Counted from the first letter of the stretch, positions 36,002 through 49,734 are shown. The stretch is 64,000 nucleotides of DNA from Virgibacillus natechei (GCF_026013645.1 NZ_CP110224.1:186001-250000), one strand, 5' to 3'. Made by a program: numbers and translations. The notes: generated from the sequence alone by a model not told the origin.

Positions 36002-39000
36002 TTGACAGGTCAACTAGTTCAGTATGGACGGCACCGCCAACGCAGGAGCTATGCACGTATTAACGAGGTATTAGAGCTTCCAAATCTAATCGAAATTCAA
36101 TCCGCTTCTTATCAATGGTTCCTGGAAGAAGGGTTAAAGGAAATGTTCAAAGATATTTCTCCTATTGAAGATTTCACAGGAAATTTATCTTTGGAATTTG
36201 TCGATTACAGTCTAAGTGATCCTAAGTATCCTGTAGGCGAGTCAAAGGAAAGAGATGTCACGTATAATGCGCCGCTTCGCGTGAAGGTTCGTTTAATAAA
36301 TAATGAAACCGGCGAAGTGAAAGAGCAAGAAGTATTTATGGGAGATTTCCCACTTATGACAGATACAGGGACGTTTGTTATAAATGGGGCTGAACGTGTC
36401 ATTGTATCACAGCTCGTGCGTTCACCTAGTGTCTATTATAACGAAAAGTTTGATAAAAACGGCAAAAGAGGCGTAGCCGCAACTGTTATTCCAAATCGTG
36501 GTGCATGGTTAGAATTTGAAACAGATGCTAAAGACGTTGCTTTTGTCCGAATTGATCGTACACGTAAATTGCCGATTACCGTGCTATTACGTGCACTTGG
36601 TTTTGGTACAGATCAGGAAATTATTGATCTTTTAGGTGAAAGTGAATACCTGAAGAACACGCTTGAGAAAGACAATACAGAAACGACGGACAAAGCATTG
36701 CTTGAAATTTATGAGCGTTTACGTCCAGGAGAACCTCCAACAGTAGAGAATGCGAAAAGTCTATTAGTTTCTCGCTTTTTTGATCCAAAACGTTACGACC
36801 TCGCAAATGTAGGTCGCTATAAAATGAACAAAAAACTAGATATAAAAGATCGCCTGTTTAATCAAATTTTGGCGGAGACGATTGTTGACCAGGAGACTGG
36901 GGAAGTCTTAGCGCAAAAAGGTGATAAATTAGAGCGTAAATTATTAGATAAAATTATTCCGTATTTGGAAAACGAAGAAGCAAAACTTGGAGAAAAAATA
37001 GTAGAACCACAAGAAGCTATTATTGAAGAACAAATTTCGGTTCAATCCATAAAAATTGTAGACCCAACAGACCCAAGTGGTGAGGGAGAACTTAATGTTA
37101 TTGGAAATGCGAATGTGAACGCAGACACTAAAAATATTACACCAGCTGATATCATATCATCAGTAAGTTATTTCTTTAATTTACTGCATCGAGTCGGAGG
37201 AACGGATGACATTGACCATTTAGGAAATCGTCGTCTTCGCTCAGTTGGGGAATTATTGCAAAACCAATTCCGTATAGGTTTATCACGTATGGAACGTGTT
37301 GTGCGTGAGAGGATGTCCATTCAGGATACATCCAGTATCACACCGCAGCAATTAATTAATATTCGACCTGTGATTGCCTCGATTAAAGAGTTCTTTGGTA
37401 GTTCACAGTTATCACAGTTTATGGATCAGACTAACCCCTTAGCGGAACTCACGCATAAGCGTCGACTATCCGCACTTGGACCTGGTGGCTTGACACGTGA
37501 ACGTGCAGGTTTTGAAGTACGTGACGTTCACTATTCGCATTATGGGCGTATGTGTCCAATCGAAACGCCAGAAGGACCGAATATCGGGTTGATCAACTCG
37601 TTATCAAGCTATGCAAAAGTAAATAAATTTGGTTTTATTGAAACACCTTATCGTCGTGTTGATCCGGAATCTGGTAAAGTCACCGCCCAAATCGACTATT
37701 TGACAGCAGATGAGGAAGATAATTATATCGTTGCACAGGCAAATGCGAAGTTGAATGAAGATGGTGGGTTTACGGATGCGGAAGTGATTGCGCGTTTCCG
37801 TGGTGAAAACACTGTTGTTCCCCGCAGTCAGCTTGATTACATGGATGTATCGCCAAAACAGGTTGTATCGTCGGCGACGGCATGTATTCCATTCCTGGAG
37901 AACGATGACTCGAACCGAGCATTGATGGGTGCGAACATGCAACGTCAAGCAGTTCCGCTAATGAACCCGGAATCGCCAATTGTTGGCACTGGTATGGAAT
38001 ATGTGAACGGGAAAGATTCAGGTGCTGCAATTATTTGTCAGAACGATGGTATTGTAGAACGTGTTGAAGCGAAAGAGGTTCAGGTTCGACGTATATCTGA
38101 AGTTGATGGAAAAGAAGTGCAGGGCGATGTGGATCGCTACAGTCTTCAAAAATACATTCGTTCCAACCAAGGAACAAGTTACAATCAGCGCCCAATCGTC
38201 AGTCAGGGTGACCGCGTAACAAAAGGTGAAATCCTTGCTGATGGCCCTTCTATGGAAAATGGTGAACTGGCACTTGGTCGTAATGTGCTGGTCGGCTTCA
38301 TGACATGGGAAGGTTATAACTATGAGGATGCTATCATATTTAGCGAGCGACTCGTTAAAGATGACGATTTCACATCTATTCATATTGAAGAATATGAAGC
38401 AGAATCCCGTGATACAAAACTTGGTCCAGAAGAAATAACGAGAGATATTCCAAACGTTGGTGAAGATGCGCTAAAGGATCTAGATGAAGAAGGAATTATC
38501 CGCGTTGGTGCTGAAGTAACAGATGGTGATATTTTGGTAGGTAAAGTAACGCCAAAAGGGGTAACTGAATTATCTGCTGAAGAACGGCTGTTACATGCAA
38601 TCTTTGGAGAGAAGGCTCGTGAAGTTCGCGATACGTCGCTTAAAGTACCGAACGGATCAGGTGGAATTGTATTAGACGTTAAAATATTCAATCGGGAAGA
38701 TGGAGACGAATTGTCCCCTGGCGTTAATAAACTGGTTCGTGTGTATATCGTACAGAAACGTAAAATTTCCGAAGGCGACAAAATGGCTGGTCGTCACGGT
38801 AATAAAGGTGTAATATCAAAAATATTACCAGAAGAAGACATGCCATTTATGCCTGATGGTACTCCAATCGATGTAATGCTTAATCCGCTAGGTGTTCCAT
38901 CACGAATGAACATCGGACAGGTATTTGAAATGCACCTGGGTATGGCAGCTAGAGAACTGGGTATCCATGTAGCGACACCAGTGTTTGATGGGGCAAACGA

Positions 39001-39538
39001 GCAAGACGTTTGGGATACCTTGGAAGAAGCCGGAATGCCAAGAGATGCTAAGACAATCCTTTATGATGGAAGAACGGGAGAATCACTTGATAACCGTGTA
39101 TCCGTTGGTGTCATGTATATGATTAAACTAGCACATATGGTTGATGACAAATTACACGCACGCTCCACTGGCCCTTATTCATTGGTTACGCAGCAGCCAC
39201 TTGGTGGTAAAGCGCAATTCGGTGGACAGCGCTTTGGAGAAATGGAAGTTTGGGCACTTGAAGCATATGGAGCAGCATACACACTTCAGGAGATATTAAC
39301 CGTTAAATCAGATGACGTCGTTGGCCGTGTGAAAACGTACGAATCCATTGTTAAAGGTGATAATGTTTCGGATCCGGGAATTCCGGAATCATTCAAGGTA
39401 CTGATCAAAGAACTTCAAAGCCTTGGAATGGATGTCAAAATGCTCTCAAGTGACGAAGAAGAAATTGATATGCGTGAGCTAGAAGAAGAAGAAACACAAG
39501 CTGCAAGTAAACTTAACTTGGAAGTTGGAGAAAATTAG
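36002..39538 (+). CDS. rpoB: DNA-directed RNA polymerase subunit beta
   Basis: The 1178-residue beta subunit of RNA polymerase. The rifampicin-region stretch from G466 reads [16 protein letters not shown] then [13 protein letters not shown]. The key residues (Gln472, His485, Ser490 in this numbering) are wild type, so no resistance change is seen. [15 protein letters not shown] and the C-terminal [18 protein letters not shown] are the usual active-centre and clamp motifs. TTG 36002 is chosen because AAGGGG is well spaced and the protein then starts [18 protein letters not shown] 35993 is less likely. The tail is a short acidic stretch. Confidence 0.98.
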   Translation: MTGQLVQYGRHRQRRSYARINEVLELPNLIEIQSASYQWFLEEGLKEMFKDISPIEDFTGNLSLEFVDYSLSDPKYPVGESKERDVTYNAPLRVKVRLINNETGEVKEQEVFMGDFPLMTDTGTFVINGAERVIVSQLVRSPSVYYNEKFDKNGKRGVAATVIPNRGAWLEFETDAKDVAFVRIDRTRKLPITVLLRALGFGTDQEIIDLLGESEYLKNTLEKDNTETTDKALLEIYERLRPGEPPTVENAKSLLVSRFFDPKRYDLANVGRYKMNKKLDIKDRLFNQILAETIVDQETGEVLAQKGDKLERKLLDKIIPYLENEEAKLGEKIVEPQEAIIEEQISVQSIKIVDPTDPSGEGELNVIGNANVNADTKNITPADIISSVSYFFNLLHRVGGTDDIDHLGNRRLRSVGELLQNQFRIGLSRMERVVRERMSIQDTSSITPQQLINIRPVIASIKEFFGSSQLSQFMDQTNPLAELTHKRRLSALGPGGLTRERAGFEVRDVHYSHYGRMCPIETPEGPNIGLINSLSSYAKVNKFGFIETPYRRVDPESGKVTAQIDYLTADEEDNYIVAQANAKLNEDGGFTDAEVIARFRGENTVVPRSQLDYMDVSPKQVVSSATACIPFLENDDSNRALMGANMQRQAVPLMNPESPIVGTGMEYVNGKDSGAAIICQNDGIVERVEAKEVQVRRISEVDGKEVQGDVDRYSLQKYIRSNQGTSYNQRPIVSQGDRVTKGEILADGPSMENGELALGRNVLVGFMTWEGYNYEDAIIFSERLVKDDDFTSIHIEEYEAESRDTKLGPEEITRDIPNVGEDALKDLDEEGIIRVGAEVTDGDILVGKVTPKGVTELSAEERLLHAIFGEKAREVRDTSLKVPNGSGGIVLDVKIFNREDGDELSPGVNKLVRVYIVQKRKISEGDKMAGRHGNKGVISKILPEEDMPFMPDGTPIDVMLNPLGVPSRMNIGQVFEMHLGMAARELGIHVATPVFDGANEQDVWDTLEEAGMPRDAKTILYDGRTGESLDNRVSVGVMYMIKLAHMVDDKLHARSTGPYSLVTQQPLGGKAQFGGQRFGEMEVWALEAYGAAYTLQEILTVKSDDVVGRVKTYESIVKGDNVSDPGIPESFKVLIKELQSLGMDVKMLSSDEEEIDMRELEEEETQAASKLNLEVGEN

Positions 39539-39610
39539 TTCACTGGATAGTTGACTCTAGGGCGGGTCAACGTCCAGTTAAATAAATGAGTTAGGTAATC
39601 AGATGGGAAA

Positions 39611-39688
39611 CTTAGCGTTCGCCAAGCCTTTCGGTGAATTGCCAAAGCCCGCACTTATGCGACTAGGGAAGCTTTATATTTTCCTAGT
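39611..39688 (+). repeat. Intergenic hairpin repeat, copy C
   Basis: Runs CTTAGCGTTCGCCAAGCC, CCAAAGCCC, the core GCACTTATG (39651-39659), then a hairpin GCGACTAGG/CCTAGTCGC ending at 39688. It is the most complete copy and occupies most of the 185-base gap between rpoB and rpoC, so it is transcribed within that operon. Confidence 0.6.
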
Positions 39689-39723
39689 CGCTAAAATAGG
39701 ACACTAAAAGGGAGGTACGCCCC

Positions 39724-42700
39724 TTGCTAGATGTAAATAACTTTGAGTATATGAAAATAGGTTTAGCTTCATCTGAAAAGATTCGCTCTTGGTCTTACGG
39801 CGAGGTTAAAAAGCCAGAAACGATTAATTATCGTACATTGAAACCAGAAAAAGATGGTTTGTTTTGTGAACGGATTTTCGGCCCGCAAAAAGATTGGGAA
39901 TGTCATTGCGGTAAGTACAAACGCGTACGGTATAAAGGTGTTGTCTGTGATCGTTGTGGAGTTGAAGTAACAAAAGCTAAAGTTCGCCGTGAACGCATGG
40001 GACACCTTGAGTTAGCTGCTCCTGTATCACATATTTGGTATTTTAAAGGTATCCCTAGCCGAATGGGACTTGTATTAGACATGTCTCCGAGAGCTTTGGA
40101 AGAAGTTATTTATTTTGCTGCATATATCGTTACAGATTCAGGAGACACTCCTTTAGAAAAGAAACAGCTGCTATCAGAAAAAGAATACCGAACCTATTAT
40201 GATAAGTATGGGAAATCTTTTAAAGCTGGAATGGGTGCCGAAGCCATCCGCAGGCTTCTTCAAGACATTGATCTTGAAAAAGAAGTTGAAGGGTTAAGAG
40301 AAGAATTAAAAACAGCGCAAGGACAACGTAGAACACGTGCAATCAAACGCTTAGAAGTAATCGAGTCATTTCGTCATTCAGGAAACGATACATCTTGGAT
40401 GGTATTGGACGTATTGCCGATCATTCCACCGGAAATACGACCAATGGTACAGCTTGACGGGGGACGTTTTGCTACATCCGACCTAAATGATTTATATAGA
40501 CGCGTTATCAACCGTAACAACCGTTTGAAGCGTTTGTTGGATCTTGGGGCACCAAGCATTATCGTACAAAATGAAAAACGAATGCTTCAAGAAGCAGTAG
40601 ACGCCTTGATTGACAATGGCCGTCGTGGCCGTCCAGTTACAGGTCCTGGTAACCGACCACTTAAATCCTTGTCTCACATGTTAAAAGGGAAACAAGGACG
40701 TTTTCGTCAGAACTTATTAGGAAAACGTGTTGATTATTCTGGACGTTCCGTTATCGTGGTAGGACCTAACCTAAAGATGTATCAATGTGGTCTACCTAGG
40801 GAGATGGCGTTGGAGCTATTTAAGCCATTTGTTATGAGAGAATTAGTAGCAAAAGGAATTGCTCATAACATCAAATCGGCCAAACGTAAGGTAGAACGCG
40901 TGCATCCGGATGTTTGGGATGTATTAGAAGAAGTAATCAAAGAACATCCTGTATTGCTTAACCGTGCACCAACATTGCACCGATTAGGCATTCAGGCATT
41001 TGAACCAGTATTAGTTGAGGGTCGTGCCATTCGTTTACACCCATTAGTATGTACGGCATATAATGCTGACTTTGATGGTGACCAAATGGCCGTTCACGTT
41101 CCGTTATCAGCAGAAGCTCAAGCAGAAGCGCGCATCTTAATGCTTGCAGCGCAAAACATTCTAAATCCGAAAGATGGAAAACCAGTTGTTACCCCATCAC
41201 AGGATATGGTACTAGGTAACTATTACTTGACGCTGGAACGAGAGGGTGCAGTTGGTGAAGGAAGTGTGTTTAACAACGTTGATGAGGCATTGCTTTCCTA
41301 TCAAAACGGGTATGTGCATTTACACACTAGAGTAGCGGTTCATGCATCTGGCTTGAAGAACAACACGCTAACGGAAAAGCAGCATAATCAATTGTTGTTA
41401 ACAACAGTAGGTAAACTGATTTTTAATGAAATTTTACCAGAGTCGTTCCCATATATTAATGAACCGACAAATAGTAACCTTGAGATTAAAACCCCTGAGA
41501 ATTACTTTGTGGACTATGGAACGAACATTAAAGAAGAAATTAAAAACCGCGATCTTATTGGTCCCTTTAAGAAAGGTATTTTGGGTGATATTATTGCTGA
41601 AGTCTTCAAGCGGTTTAAAATTAGTGAAACATCAAAAATGCTTGACCGCATGAAAGACCTAGGATTTTACTATTCTACAAAAGCCGGTATCACTGTTGGC
41701 GTATCTGACATTGTTGTGTTAGCTGAAAAAGAAGAAATTCTTGAGGAAGCGCAGAAAAATGTGGATAACGTATCGAAACAGTTCCGTCGTGGTTTGATTA
41801 CGGATGATGAGCGTTATGACAGAGTAATTGCAATATGGTCACAAGCAAAAGATACCATTCAACAAAAATTAATGGAATCATTAAGTGACAAAAACCCTAT
41901 CTTTATGATGAGTGATTCAGGAGCAAGGGGTAACGCTTCAAACTACACACAGCTTGCTGGTATGCGGGGTCTAATGGCGAATCCGGCTGGGGAAATCATT
42001 GAATTACCGATTAAGTCAAGTTTCCGCGAAGGGCTAACTGTACTTGAATACTTTATTTCTACACACGGTGCTCGTAAAGGACTTGCTGATACTGCACTGA
42101 AAACAGCTGACTCTGGTTATCTAACAAGACGTCTCGTGGATGTGGCGCAAGATGTTATCGTCCGTGAAGCAGACTGTAAAACGGATCGCGGTTTAACCGT
42201 ATCCGCATTAGCGGATGGAACAGAGCTAATTGAGCCGTTATACGATCGATTAGTAGGACGTACGCTTTTCCATTCGATCAAGCATCCTGAAACAGGCGAC
42301 GTAATTGTTGAAAAGGAAGAAGTTATTTCTGAGGATCAGGCAAAACTTGTTGTTGATGCTGGTGTCGAAGACGTAACGATACGTTCTGCATTTACATGTA
42401 ATACGAAACATGGCGTATGTAAAAAATGTTATGGAAGAAATCTCGCAACAGGTGATGAAGTCGAAGTTGGTGAAGCAGTAGGTATTATTGCTGCACAATC
42501 CATTGGTGAACCAGGTACACAGTTAACGATGCGTACGTTCCACACAGGTGGAGTTGCTGGTGATGACATTACGCAAGGTCTTCCGCGTATCCAAGAACTA
42601 TTTGAGGCACGTAATCCAAAAGGGCAAGCGGTTATCAGTGAAGTTTACGGCACAATATTAGAAATGAAAGAAGTGAAGGACAAACAGGAAATAGTTGTTC

Positions 42701-43335
42701 AAAGCGATGTAGAGCAACGCTCCTATCCAGTTCCTTATAACGCTCGTATGAAAGTTTCTGTAGGCGATGAAGTAATTGCAGGAGAGCCTCTGACAGAAGG
42801 GTCGATTGATCCAAAAGATCTACTACGCATACAGGGTGTAGAAGGTGTTCAAGATTACCTATTACGTGAAGTACAACGGGTATACCGTATGCAGGGTGTT
42901 GAAATTGGCGACAAACACGTTGAAGTAATGGTTCGTCAAATGCTGCGTAAAATCCGTGTCGTGGAAGCTGGGGATACGACAGAACTTCCAGGTTCATTAC
43001 TTGAACTGCATAAATTCAGAGATGCAAACCATACGGTTCTAAACGAAGGGCAACAGCCGGCAACCGGAAAACCCGTATTACTTGGCATAACGAAGGCATC
43101 ACTAGAAACAGATTCCTTCTTATCTGCGGCATCATTCCAAGAAACTACGAGAGTTCTTACAGATGCAGCGATTAAAGGTAAGCGTGATGAATTATTAGGG
43201 CTCAAGGAAAATGTTATTATCGGTAAACTAGTACCAGCTGGTACAGGGATCAACCGATACCGTAATGTAAAAGCATCTACAGATGTTACGGAAGATACCA
43301 CCGAATCAACGGAAGAATCAGAAACAGTACAATAG
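39724..43335 (+). CDS. rpoC: DNA-directed RNA polymerase subunit beta'
   Basis: The 1203-residue subunit carrying the catalytic magnesium site, NADFDGDQM at 447-455 (Asp449, 451, 453). The N-terminal zinc site has Cys60, Cys62, Cys75 and Cys78; the second, [15 protein letters not shown], lies near the bridge-helix/trigger-loop part ([20 protein letters not shown] in two parts). TTG 39724 follows GGGAGGT. Same operon as rpoB. Confidence 0.98.
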   Translation: MLDVNNFEYMKIGLASSEKIRSWSYGEVKKPETINYRTLKPEKDGLFCERIFGPQKDWECHCGKYKRVRYKGVVCDRCGVEVTKAKVRRERMGHLELAAPVSHIWYFKGIPSRMGLVLDMSPRALEEVIYFAAYIVTDSGDTPLEKKQLLSEKEYRTYYDKYGKSFKAGMGAEAIRRLLQDIDLEKEVEGLREELKTAQGQRRTRAIKRLEVIESFRHSGNDTSWMVLDVLPIIPPEIRPMVQLDGGRFATSDLNDLYRRVINRNNRLKRLLDLGAPSIIVQNEKRMLQEAVDALIDNGRRGRPVTGPGNRPLKSLSHMLKGKQGRFRQNLLGKRVDYSGRSVIVVGPNLKMYQCGLPREMALELFKPFVMRELVAKGIAHNIKSAKRKVERVHPDVWDVLEEVIKEHPVLLNRAPTLHRLGIQAFEPVLVEGRAIRLHPLVCTAYNADFDGDQMAVHVPLSAEAQAEARILMLAAQNILNPKDGKPVVTPSQDMVLGNYYLTLEREGAVGEGSVFNNVDEALLSYQNGYVHLHTRVAVHASGLKNNTLTEKQHNQLLLTTVGKLIFNEILPESFPYINEPTNSNLEIKTPENYFVDYGTNIKEEIKNRDLIGPFKKGILGDIIAEVFKRFKISETSKMLDRMKDLGFYYSTKAGITVGVSDIVVLAEKEEILEEAQKNVDNVSKQFRRGLITDDERYDRVIAIWSQAKDTIQQKLMESLSDKNPIFMMSDSGARGNASNYTQLAGMRGLMANPAGEIIELPIKSSFREGLTVLEYFISTHGARKGLADTALKTADSGYLTRRLVDVAQDVIVREADCKTDRGLTVSALADGTELIEPLYDRLVGRTLFHSIKHPETGDVIVEKEEVISEDQAKLVVDAGVEDVTIRSAFTCNTKHGVCKKCYGRNLATGDEVEVGEAVGIIAAQSIGEPGTQLTMRTFHTGGVAGDDITQGLPRIQELFEARNPKGQAVISEVYGTILEMKEVKDKQEIVVQSDVEQRSYPVPYNARMKVSVGDEVIAGEPLTEGSIDPKDLLRIQGVEGVQDYLLREVQRVYRMQGVEIGDKHVEVMVRQMLRKIRVVEAGDTTELPGSLLELHKFRDANHTVLNEGQQPATGKPVLLGITKASLETDSFLSAASFQETTRVLTDAAIKGKRDELLGLKENVIIGKLVPAGTGINRYRNVKASTDVTEDTTESTEESETVQ

Positions 43336-43402
43336 GACACCGTTATAAGTGTCGACTATCGTAATTGTTTCGAAATAATATGTAAACAAGTAATAAAAAG
43401 TC

Positions 43403-43476
43403 CGGAAGCACCGAAAAATTAGTGTTTTATATTGACATTGAAATATATGGGTGATAGAATACTCAAGGTGCTTCCG
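43403..43476 (+). promoter_or_regulatory. Promoter of rplGB and the str operon, flanked by a 10-bp inverted repeat
   Basis: The promoter is TTGACA (43432-43437), 17 bases, TAGAAT (43455-43460). It lies between CGGAAGCACC (43403-43412) and its exact complement GGTGCTTCCG (43467-43476). The right arm begins about at the expected transcription start. Function unknown: possible operator, hairpin, or terminator remnant for rpoC. Confidence 0.75.
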
Positions 43477-43598
43477 ATTTATACTTGTCAGTAAAAAGTA
43501 TATCTATTTCCTTCATGCACAGAAGTGGGCTTTGCAATTCTCACCTAAATGCTTGGGGAGTTAGTGATACGTTTTCTAATTACTTTGGAGGATATAAA

Positions 43599-43853
43599 AT
43601 GTCTTATGAAAAAGTGACCCAGGTTCAATCACGGATCATTATCGGCACAAAACAAACATTGAAAGCCATGAACAATGGTGAAATTAGTGAAGTGCTTATT
43701 GCTGAAGATGCTGATCAGTATATAACAGAGAGCGTGGCAAGTTTAGCAGAAGAGTTAGACATACCATGTGAGTGGGTAGATTCGATGAAAAGGCTAGGAG
43801 CTGCTTGTGGTATAGAAGTTGGAGCATCCACGGTGGCAATAAAACGATTATAG
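43599..43853 (+). CDS. rplGB: L7Ae/L30e-type RNA-binding protein (YbxF, L7Ae-like)
   Basis: An 84-residue member of the kink-turn-binding L7Ae family. [28 protein letters not shown] and [13 protein letters not shown] match the fold and the conserved position before rpsL. In B. subtilis YbxF binds kink-turns but is not an essential ribosomal protein. ATG 43599 follows GGAGGAT; the frame is open upstream through the leader without a credible start. Confidence 0.92.
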   Translation: MSYEKVTQVQSRIIIGTKQTLKAMNNGEISEVLIAEDADQYITESVASLAEELDIPCEWVDSMKRLGAACGIEVGASTVAIKRL

Positions 43854-43999
43854 TTTTGGCGGATCATAACGCGAAAGCTTTGTTTTTGCTTAAAGATGAA
43901 CCACCTGGCTGCGTGGGATTACAAAACCCTTAGCCATAAGTGGTAACAGTACTCATTTTTCTATTTAAACCATGTAATAAAGAAGGGAGGATATATAAA

Positions 44000-44419
44000 A
44001 TGCCTACAATTAATCAACTTGTTCGTAAAGGTCGTATTAACAAACCAAAAAAGTATGACTCTCCAGCACTTAATAGAGGGTATAACAGCTTTAAAAAGAG
44101 ACCGACTAACCAAAATTCACCGCAAAAACGTGGTGTGTGCACGCGTGTTGGTACGTTAACACCGAAGAAACCAAACTCAGCACTTCGTAAATACGCTCGT
44201 GTTCGTTTGTCAAACACAATGGAAGTAACTGCATATATTCCTGGAATTGGACACAATCTACAGGAACACAGTGTTGTACTCTTACGTGGTGGTCGTGTTA
44301 AAGACTTACCTGGTGTACGTTATCACGTTGTTCGTGGAGCGCTTGATACTGCAGGAGTACAAGGACGTGCACAAGGACGTTCTAAATACGGTACAAAAAA
44401 ACCAAAGAAAAAAGCATAA
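44000..44419 (+). CDS. rpsL: 30S ribosomal protein S12
   Basis: Decoding-centre protein of 139 residues. The streptomycin-resistance positions are wild type: lysines in [11 protein letters not shown] and in [14 protein letters not shown] 44000 follows GGGAGG; the open frame upstream (from 43940) is not preceded by a ribosome binding site. The 146-base gap after rplGB shows weak hairpins only. Confidence 0.97.
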   Translation: MPTINQLVRKGRINKPKKYDSPALNRGYNSFKKRPTNQNSPQKRGVCTRVGTLTPKKPNSALRKYARVRLSNTMEVTAYIPGIGHNLQEHSVVLLRGGRVKDLPGVRYHVVRGALDTAGVQGRAQGRSKYGTKKPKKKA

Positions 44420-44450
44420 GTTAATATAGAAAAGGGAAGGAGGATAACAC

Positions 44451-44921
44451 ATGCCACGTAAAGGACCAGTACCAAAACGGGATGTTTTGCCAGATCCGCT
44501 TTATAATTCAAAATTAGTGACTCGTTTAATCAACCAGATCATGGTTGATGGTAAACGAGGTATTGCACAAAAAATTCTTTATAATGCGTTCTCGATTATC
44601 GGTGAACGAAGCGGACAAGATGCTATGGAAGTTTTTGAACAAGCAATGAAAAACGTAATGCCTGTACTTGAAGTTCGAGCACGCCGTGTTGGTGGATCAA
44701 ACTATCAGGTACCAATGGAGGTTCGCCCGGAAAGACGTCAAGCGCTAGGTTTACGCTATATTGTTAACTATTCACGCCTGCGCGGAGAAAAAACAATGGA
44801 AGAACGTCTTGCCAATGAAATCTTAGATGCTTCCAATAATACAGGTACTTCAGTGAAAAGACGCGAAGAAATGCATAAAATGGCTGAAGCTAACAAAGCA
44901 TTCGCACACTATCGTTGGTAA
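44451..44921 (+). CDS. rpsG: 30S ribosomal protein S7
   Basis: The 156-residue primary 16S-binding protein of the 30S head. The [20 protein letters not shown] start and [20 protein letters not shown] are conserved. In E. coli S7 represses the str operon; whether it does so here is unknown. It starts 31 bases after rpsL with GAAGGAGG upstream. Confidence 0.97.
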   Translation: MPRKGPVPKRDVLPDPLYNSKLVTRLINQIMVDGKRGIAQKILYNAFSIIGERSGQDAMEVFEQAMKNVMPVLEVRARRVGGSNYQVPMEVRPERRQALGLRYIVNYSRLRGEKTMEERLANEILDASNNTGTSVKRREEMHKMAEANKAFAHYRW

Positions 44922-44962
44922 GATATCCTAAAAAAAGCTTTTAAGAGGAAGGAGAAGAATAC

Positions 44963-47041
44963 ATGGCTAGAGAGTTCTCCTTGGAAAAGACGCGTAATAT
45001 TGGAATTATGGCTCATATTGATGCAGGTAAAACCACTACTACAGAGCGTATTCTTTTCTATACAGGACGTATTCATAAAATTGGTGAAACACATGAAGGT
45101 GCATCACAGATGGACTGGATGAGTCAGGAGCAGGAGCGAGGAATTACCATAACTTCTGCAGCAACAACTGCTCAATGGGATGACCATCGTATAAACATTA
45201 TCGACACACCAGGACACGTGGACTTCACAGTAGAAGTTGAGCGTTCCCTACGTGTACTCGACGGAGCAGTAACTGTTCTTGATGCACAATCAGGTGTTGA
45301 ACCACAGACTGAAACCGTGTGGCGCCAAGCTACAACTTATGGTGTGCCACGTGCAGTCTTCATAAATAAGATGGATAAAGTAGGGGCAGATTTCCTTTAC
45401 TCTACAAGCACACTTAAGGATCGTTTGGGGGCTAATGCCCATCCTGTTCAGTTGCCAATTGGTGCTGAAGATGAATTTGACGGGATTATTGACTTAATAA
45501 AAATGGAAGCACATTTTTATTTGGATGATCTAGGAACGAAGGCAGAGTCTCGTGAAATTCCAGCAGAATATAAGGATAAAGCGGATGAACTTCGTGCTAG
45601 TCTGGTTGAAGCAGTATCAGAGCTTGACGAAGATTTAATGATGAAATATCTAGAAGGCGAAGAAATTTCAAATGAAGAGCTAAAGAGTGCAATCCGTCAA
45701 GCAACGCTAGATGTTGAATTTTATCCCGTATTTTGTGGTTCAGCATTTAAAAACAAAGGTGTACAATTAGTTCTTGATGGTGTAATTGATTATCTTCCTG
45801 CACCAACAGACATACCTCCAATTGAGGGTATTATTCCAGGAACAGAAGAAGAAGTTACTCGTGCTGCAGATGATAATGCGCCATTTTCTGGTTTGGCGTT
45901 TAAAGTAATGTCAGACCCTTATGTCGGAAAACTAACATTCTTTCGTGCCTATTCAGGAACTGTAGATTCAGGTACTTATGTTAAAAACTCGGTAAAAGAT
46001 AAGCGTGAACGTGTTGGACGTCTTCTACAAATGCACGCGAATTCCCGTCAAGAAGTAAAAACGGTTTACAGTGGTGAAATTGCTGCTGCAGTTGGGTTTA
46101 AAGATACATCAACTGGTGATACCATTTGTTCTGAAAAAGACCTTGTTATCCTTGAATCGATGGACTTCCCTGATCCTGTTATCTCTGTTGCTATCGAACC
46201 GAAAACAAAAGCAGATATGGATAAAATGGGTATCGCTTTAGGTAAGTTATCGGAAGAAGATCCTACTTTTAAAACGGAAACAGACAATGAAACAGGTCAA
46301 ACGATTATCTCTGGTATGGGTGAACTTCACCTTGATATCATTGTTGACCGTCTGAAACGTGAATTTAAAGTTGATGCAAATGTTGGTACGCCACAAGTTG
46401 CGTATCGTGAAACGTTCCGTGGATCTGCTAAGGTTGAAGGTAAATATGTTCGTCAGTCTGGTGGTCGTGGACAATACGGTCATGTTTGGGTCGAATTTGA
46501 GCCGAACGAAGAAGGTGCCGGATTTGAATTTACCAACAAAATTGTCGGTGGAACAGTTCCACGTGAATACATCGGATCCGTTGAACAAGGTATTGAAGAA
46601 GCAACTGCAAGTGGTGTATTAGCAGGATATCCACTAATTGATTTGAAAGCTACATTGTATGACGGAAGTTATCATGATGTAGACTCAAACGAAATGGCAT
46701 TTAAAATTGCAGGATCCATGGCTTTAAAAGCTGCTAAAAGTAAATGTAAACCAGTTCTGCTTGAACCGATGATGAAAGTCGAAATTGTAATACCTGAAGA
46801 ATACATGGGTGACATTATGGGCGACGTAACAGCCCGTCGTGGTCGTGTAGAAGGTATGGAACCACGTGGACCAGCTCAACTTGTAAAAGGTTTTGTACCA
46901 CTGTCTGAGATGTTTGGCTATTCAACTGCATTACGTTCAAATACACAAGGTCGCGGAACATACACCATGACATTTGATCACTACGAAGAAACGCCAAAAA
47001 GCATCACGGAAGAAATTATTAAGAAAAATACGGGCGAGTAA
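44963..47041 (+). CDS. fusA: Elongation factor G
   Basis: A translocase GTPase of 692 residues. P-loop AHIDAGKT (17-24), switch [10 protein letters not shown] and NKMDK are clear, followed by domains II-V. Third gene of the str operon, 41 bases after rpsG with GGAAGGAG upstream. Confidence 0.98.
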   Translation: MAREFSLEKTRNIGIMAHIDAGKTTTTERILFYTGRIHKIGETHEGASQMDWMSQEQERGITITSAATTAQWDDHRINIIDTPGHVDFTVEVERSLRVLDGAVTVLDAQSGVEPQTETVWRQATTYGVPRAVFINKMDKVGADFLYSTSTLKDRLGANAHPVQLPIGAEDEFDGIIDLIKMEAHFYLDDLGTKAESREIPAEYKDKADELRASLVEAVSELDEDLMMKYLEGEEISNEELKSAIRQATLDVEFYPVFCGSAFKNKGVQLVLDGVIDYLPAPTDIPPIEGIIPGTEEEVTRAADDNAPFSGLAFKVMSDPYVGKLTFFRAYSGTVDSGTYVKNSVKDKRERVGRLLQMHANSRQEVKTVYSGEIAAAVGFKDTSTGDTICSEKDLVILESMDFPDPVISVAIEPKTKADMDKMGIALGKLSEEDPTFKTETDNETGQTIISGMGELHLDIIVDRLKREFKVDANVGTPQVAYRETFRGSAKVEGKYVRQSGGRGQYGHVWVEFEPNEEGAGFEFTNKIVGGTVPREYIGSVEQGIEEATASGVLAGYPLIDLKATLYDGSYHDVDSNEMAFKIAGSMALKAAKSKCKPVLLEPMMKVEIVIPEEYMGDIMGDVTARRGRVEGMEPRGPAQLVKGFVPLSEMFGYSTALRSNTQGRGTYTMTFDHYEETPKSITEEIIKKNTGE

Positions 47042-47160
47042 TTGCTTTTTTCTTAAAACTAACGTATAACAATTTGTATAGACTGAGAAATTTTTTTAAC
47101 GATTATTTCTCGGTTTAGCACAATAATAAAACTTTTATTTAATTGAAGGAGGAACTATAA

Positions 47161-48351
47161 ATGGCTAAAGAAAAATTCGACAGATCCAAGAGTCACGTGA
47201 ATATTGGAACAATTGGACACGTAGACCACGGGAAAACAACATTAACTGCTGCTATATCCAAAGTCATGCATAAGAAATCTGGTAAAGGATCCGCAATGGA
47301 TTATAATGAGATTGACAGAGCACCAGAGGAAAAAGAACGTGGAATCACGATTAATACATCTCACGTAGAATATGAAACTGATTCACGTCACTATGCGCAT
47401 ATTGACGCTCCAGGCCACGCTGACTATGTTAAAAACATGATCACTGGTGCTGCACAAATGGACGGTGCTATCCTAGTAGTATCAGCTGCAGATGGTCCGA
47501 TGCCGCAAACTCGTGAGCACATTCTACTTTCCCGTAACGTTGGCGTACCTAGCATCGTGGTATTCCTTAACAAAACGGATATGGTAGATGACGAAGAGCT
47601 ACTAGAATTAGTTGAAATGGAAGTACGTGACCTGCTTACAGAGTATGATTTCCCAGGAGATGATACGCCAGTAGTAAAAGGTTCTGCACTTAAAGCGCTT
47701 GAAGATAACGCTGATTATGAAGAGAAAATTGTTGAGCTAATGAACGCTGTTGATGAGTATATTCCAACTCCAGAGCGTGACACGGACAAGCCATTCATGA
47801 TGCCTATTGAAGATGTATTCTCAATCACTGGTCGTGGTACTGTTGCAACAGGCCGTGTTGAGCGTGGAGAAATCAAAGTAGGAACAGAAGTAGAACTTAT
47901 TGGTCTTAACGAAGGGCCAAGAAAAACTACTGTAACTGGTGTTGAAATGTTCCGTAAGCTTCTTGATTATGCAGAGGCAGGAGACAACATTGGTGCATTG
48001 CTTCGTGGTGTATCTCGTGACGATATTGGCCGTGGTCAAGTATTGGCTAAGGCTGGTTCAATCACACCACATACGGACTTTAAAGCTGAAGTTTATGTTT
48101 TATCTAAAGAAGAAGGTGGACGTCATACGCCATTTTTCGCTAATTATCGTCCGCAGTTCTACTTCCGTACTACTGACGTAACTGGAGTTATCCAACTTCC
48201 AGAAGGAGTAGAGATGGTAATGCCTGGTGATAACATCGAAATGACAGTTGAATTGATTTCACCAATCGCAATTGAAGACGGAACTCGTTTCTCAATTCGT
48301 GAAGGTGGACGTACTGTTGGATCAGGTGTTGTAACTTCAATCCAGAAATAA
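47161..48351 (+). CDS. tuf: Elongation factor Tu
   Basis: Delivers aminoacyl-tRNA to the ribosome. The 396-residue product has P-loop GHVDHGKT (19-26), [12 protein letters not shown] and the C-terminal beta-barrel domains. It follows fusA by 119 bases. That gap contains a weak GAGAAAT/ATTTCTC hairpin (47084-47111) but no clear promoter, so it is likely in the str operon. A strong terminator follows. Confidence 0.98.
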   Translation: MAKEKFDRSKSHVNIGTIGHVDHGKTTLTAAISKVMHKKSGKGSAMDYNEIDRAPEEKERGITINTSHVEYETDSRHYAHIDAPGHADYVKNMITGAAQMDGAILVVSAADGPMPQTREHILLSRNVGVPSIVVFLNKTDMVDDEELLELVEMEVRDLLTEYDFPGDDTPVVKGSALKALEDNADYEEKIVELMNAVDEYIPTPERDTDKPFMMPIEDVFSITGRGTVATGRVERGEIKVGTEVELIGLNEGPRKTTVTGVEMFRKLLDYAEAGDNIGALLRGVSRDDIGRGQVLAKAGSITPHTDFKAEVYVLSKEEGGRHTPFFANYRPQFYFRTTDVTGVIQLPEGVEMVMPGDNIEMTVELISPIAIEDGTRFSIREGGRTVGSGVVTSIQK

Positions 48352-48358
48352 TAAATGC

Positions 48359-48390
48359 AAAACAGGTAGCGTGATCACGCTACCTGTTTT
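48359..48390. terminator. Terminator after tuf
   Basis: A perfect 32-base palindrome (16-base arms, AAAACAGGTAGCGTGA and its complement). It can act on either strand. Confidence 0.92.
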
Positions 48391-48461
48391 AACATTTTCA
48401 TACTGTTTCCCCAGACTACCCAATTCATTGTGAATTTCTACAAATAATTATTAATTAACCC

Positions 48462-48490
48462 TTGCATTTACTAGATTAAGTAAGTATAAT
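48462..48490 (+). promoter_or_regulatory. Promoter of the S10-spc-alpha operon
   Basis: TTGCAT, 17 bases, TATAAT, preceded by AACCC as in the rplK and 5S-proximal promoters. It is the only strong promoter seen before the long ribosomal-protein cluster. Confidence 0.85.
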
Positions 48491-48499
48491 ACATAGTTG

Positions 48500-49045
<546 letters not shown>

Positions 49046-49075
49046 AATTATTGTAAAATATAGGAGGTGTAACGG

Positions 49076-49708
49076 ATGACGAAAGGAATCTTAGGTCGTA
49101 AAATCGGCATGACTCAGCATTTTTCTGAGACAGGAGAGTTAGTTCCTGTTACCGTAATTCAAGCTGAGCCAAACGTAGTATTGCAAAAAAGAACCTTAGA
49201 AAATGATGGTTATGAAGCATTGCAACTTGGTTTTGCTGACGAAAAGGAATCACGTACAAATAAAGCGAAAAAAGGTCATGCTGAGAAAGCAAACACATCC
49301 CCTAAGCGCTACGTTCGTGAAATCCGTGACGCAGAACTTGATGAATATGAAGTTGGTCAGGAAATCAGCGTTGAAGTATTTCAGGCGGGAGACAGAATAG
49401 ATGTAACAGGTACATCTAAGGGGAAAGGTTTCCAAGGTGTGATCAAGCGACACAATCAAAATACCGGTCCAACTACCCATGGTTCACATTTTCATCGAAG
49501 CACTGGTTCAGTGGGAATGGCTGCAGACCCGGCACGTGTCTTCAAAGGAACAAAATTACCAGGACAAATGGGTGGCGAACAAGTAACGATCCAAAACCTA
49601 GATGTCGTTAATATAGATGCAGAGCGCAATCTATTATTAGTTAGAGGGAATGTTCCTGGTGCGAATAAATCATTTGTGAAAATCACAAGTGCTACAAAGG
49701 CTAACTAA
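49076..49708 (+). CDS. rplC: 50S ribosomal protein L3
   Basis: Early-assembly 23S-binding protein near the peptidyl transferase centre, 210 residues. [16 protein letters not shown] is the conserved loop that reaches the active site. AGGAGGTG precedes the ATG; 30 bases after rpsJ. Confidence 0.97.
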   Translation: MTKGILGRKIGMTQHFSETGELVPVTVIQAEPNVVLQKRTLENDGYEALQLGFADEKESRTNKAKKGHAEKANTSPKRYVREIRDAELDEYEVGQEISVEVFQAGDRIDVTGTSKGKGFQGVIKRHNQNTGPTTHGSHFHRSTGSVGMAADPARVFKGTKLPGQMGGEQVTIQNLDVVNIDAERNLLLVRGNVPGANKSFVKITSATKAN

Positions 49709-49734
49709 TCATATATACGAAGGGAGGATATGTC

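Noticed and set aside
38380..38781. Long minus-strand frames within rpoB, rpoC, clpC and similar genes
   Set aside because: Shadows of highly constrained coding sequence on the other strand; no ribosome binding sites and no homology recognised.
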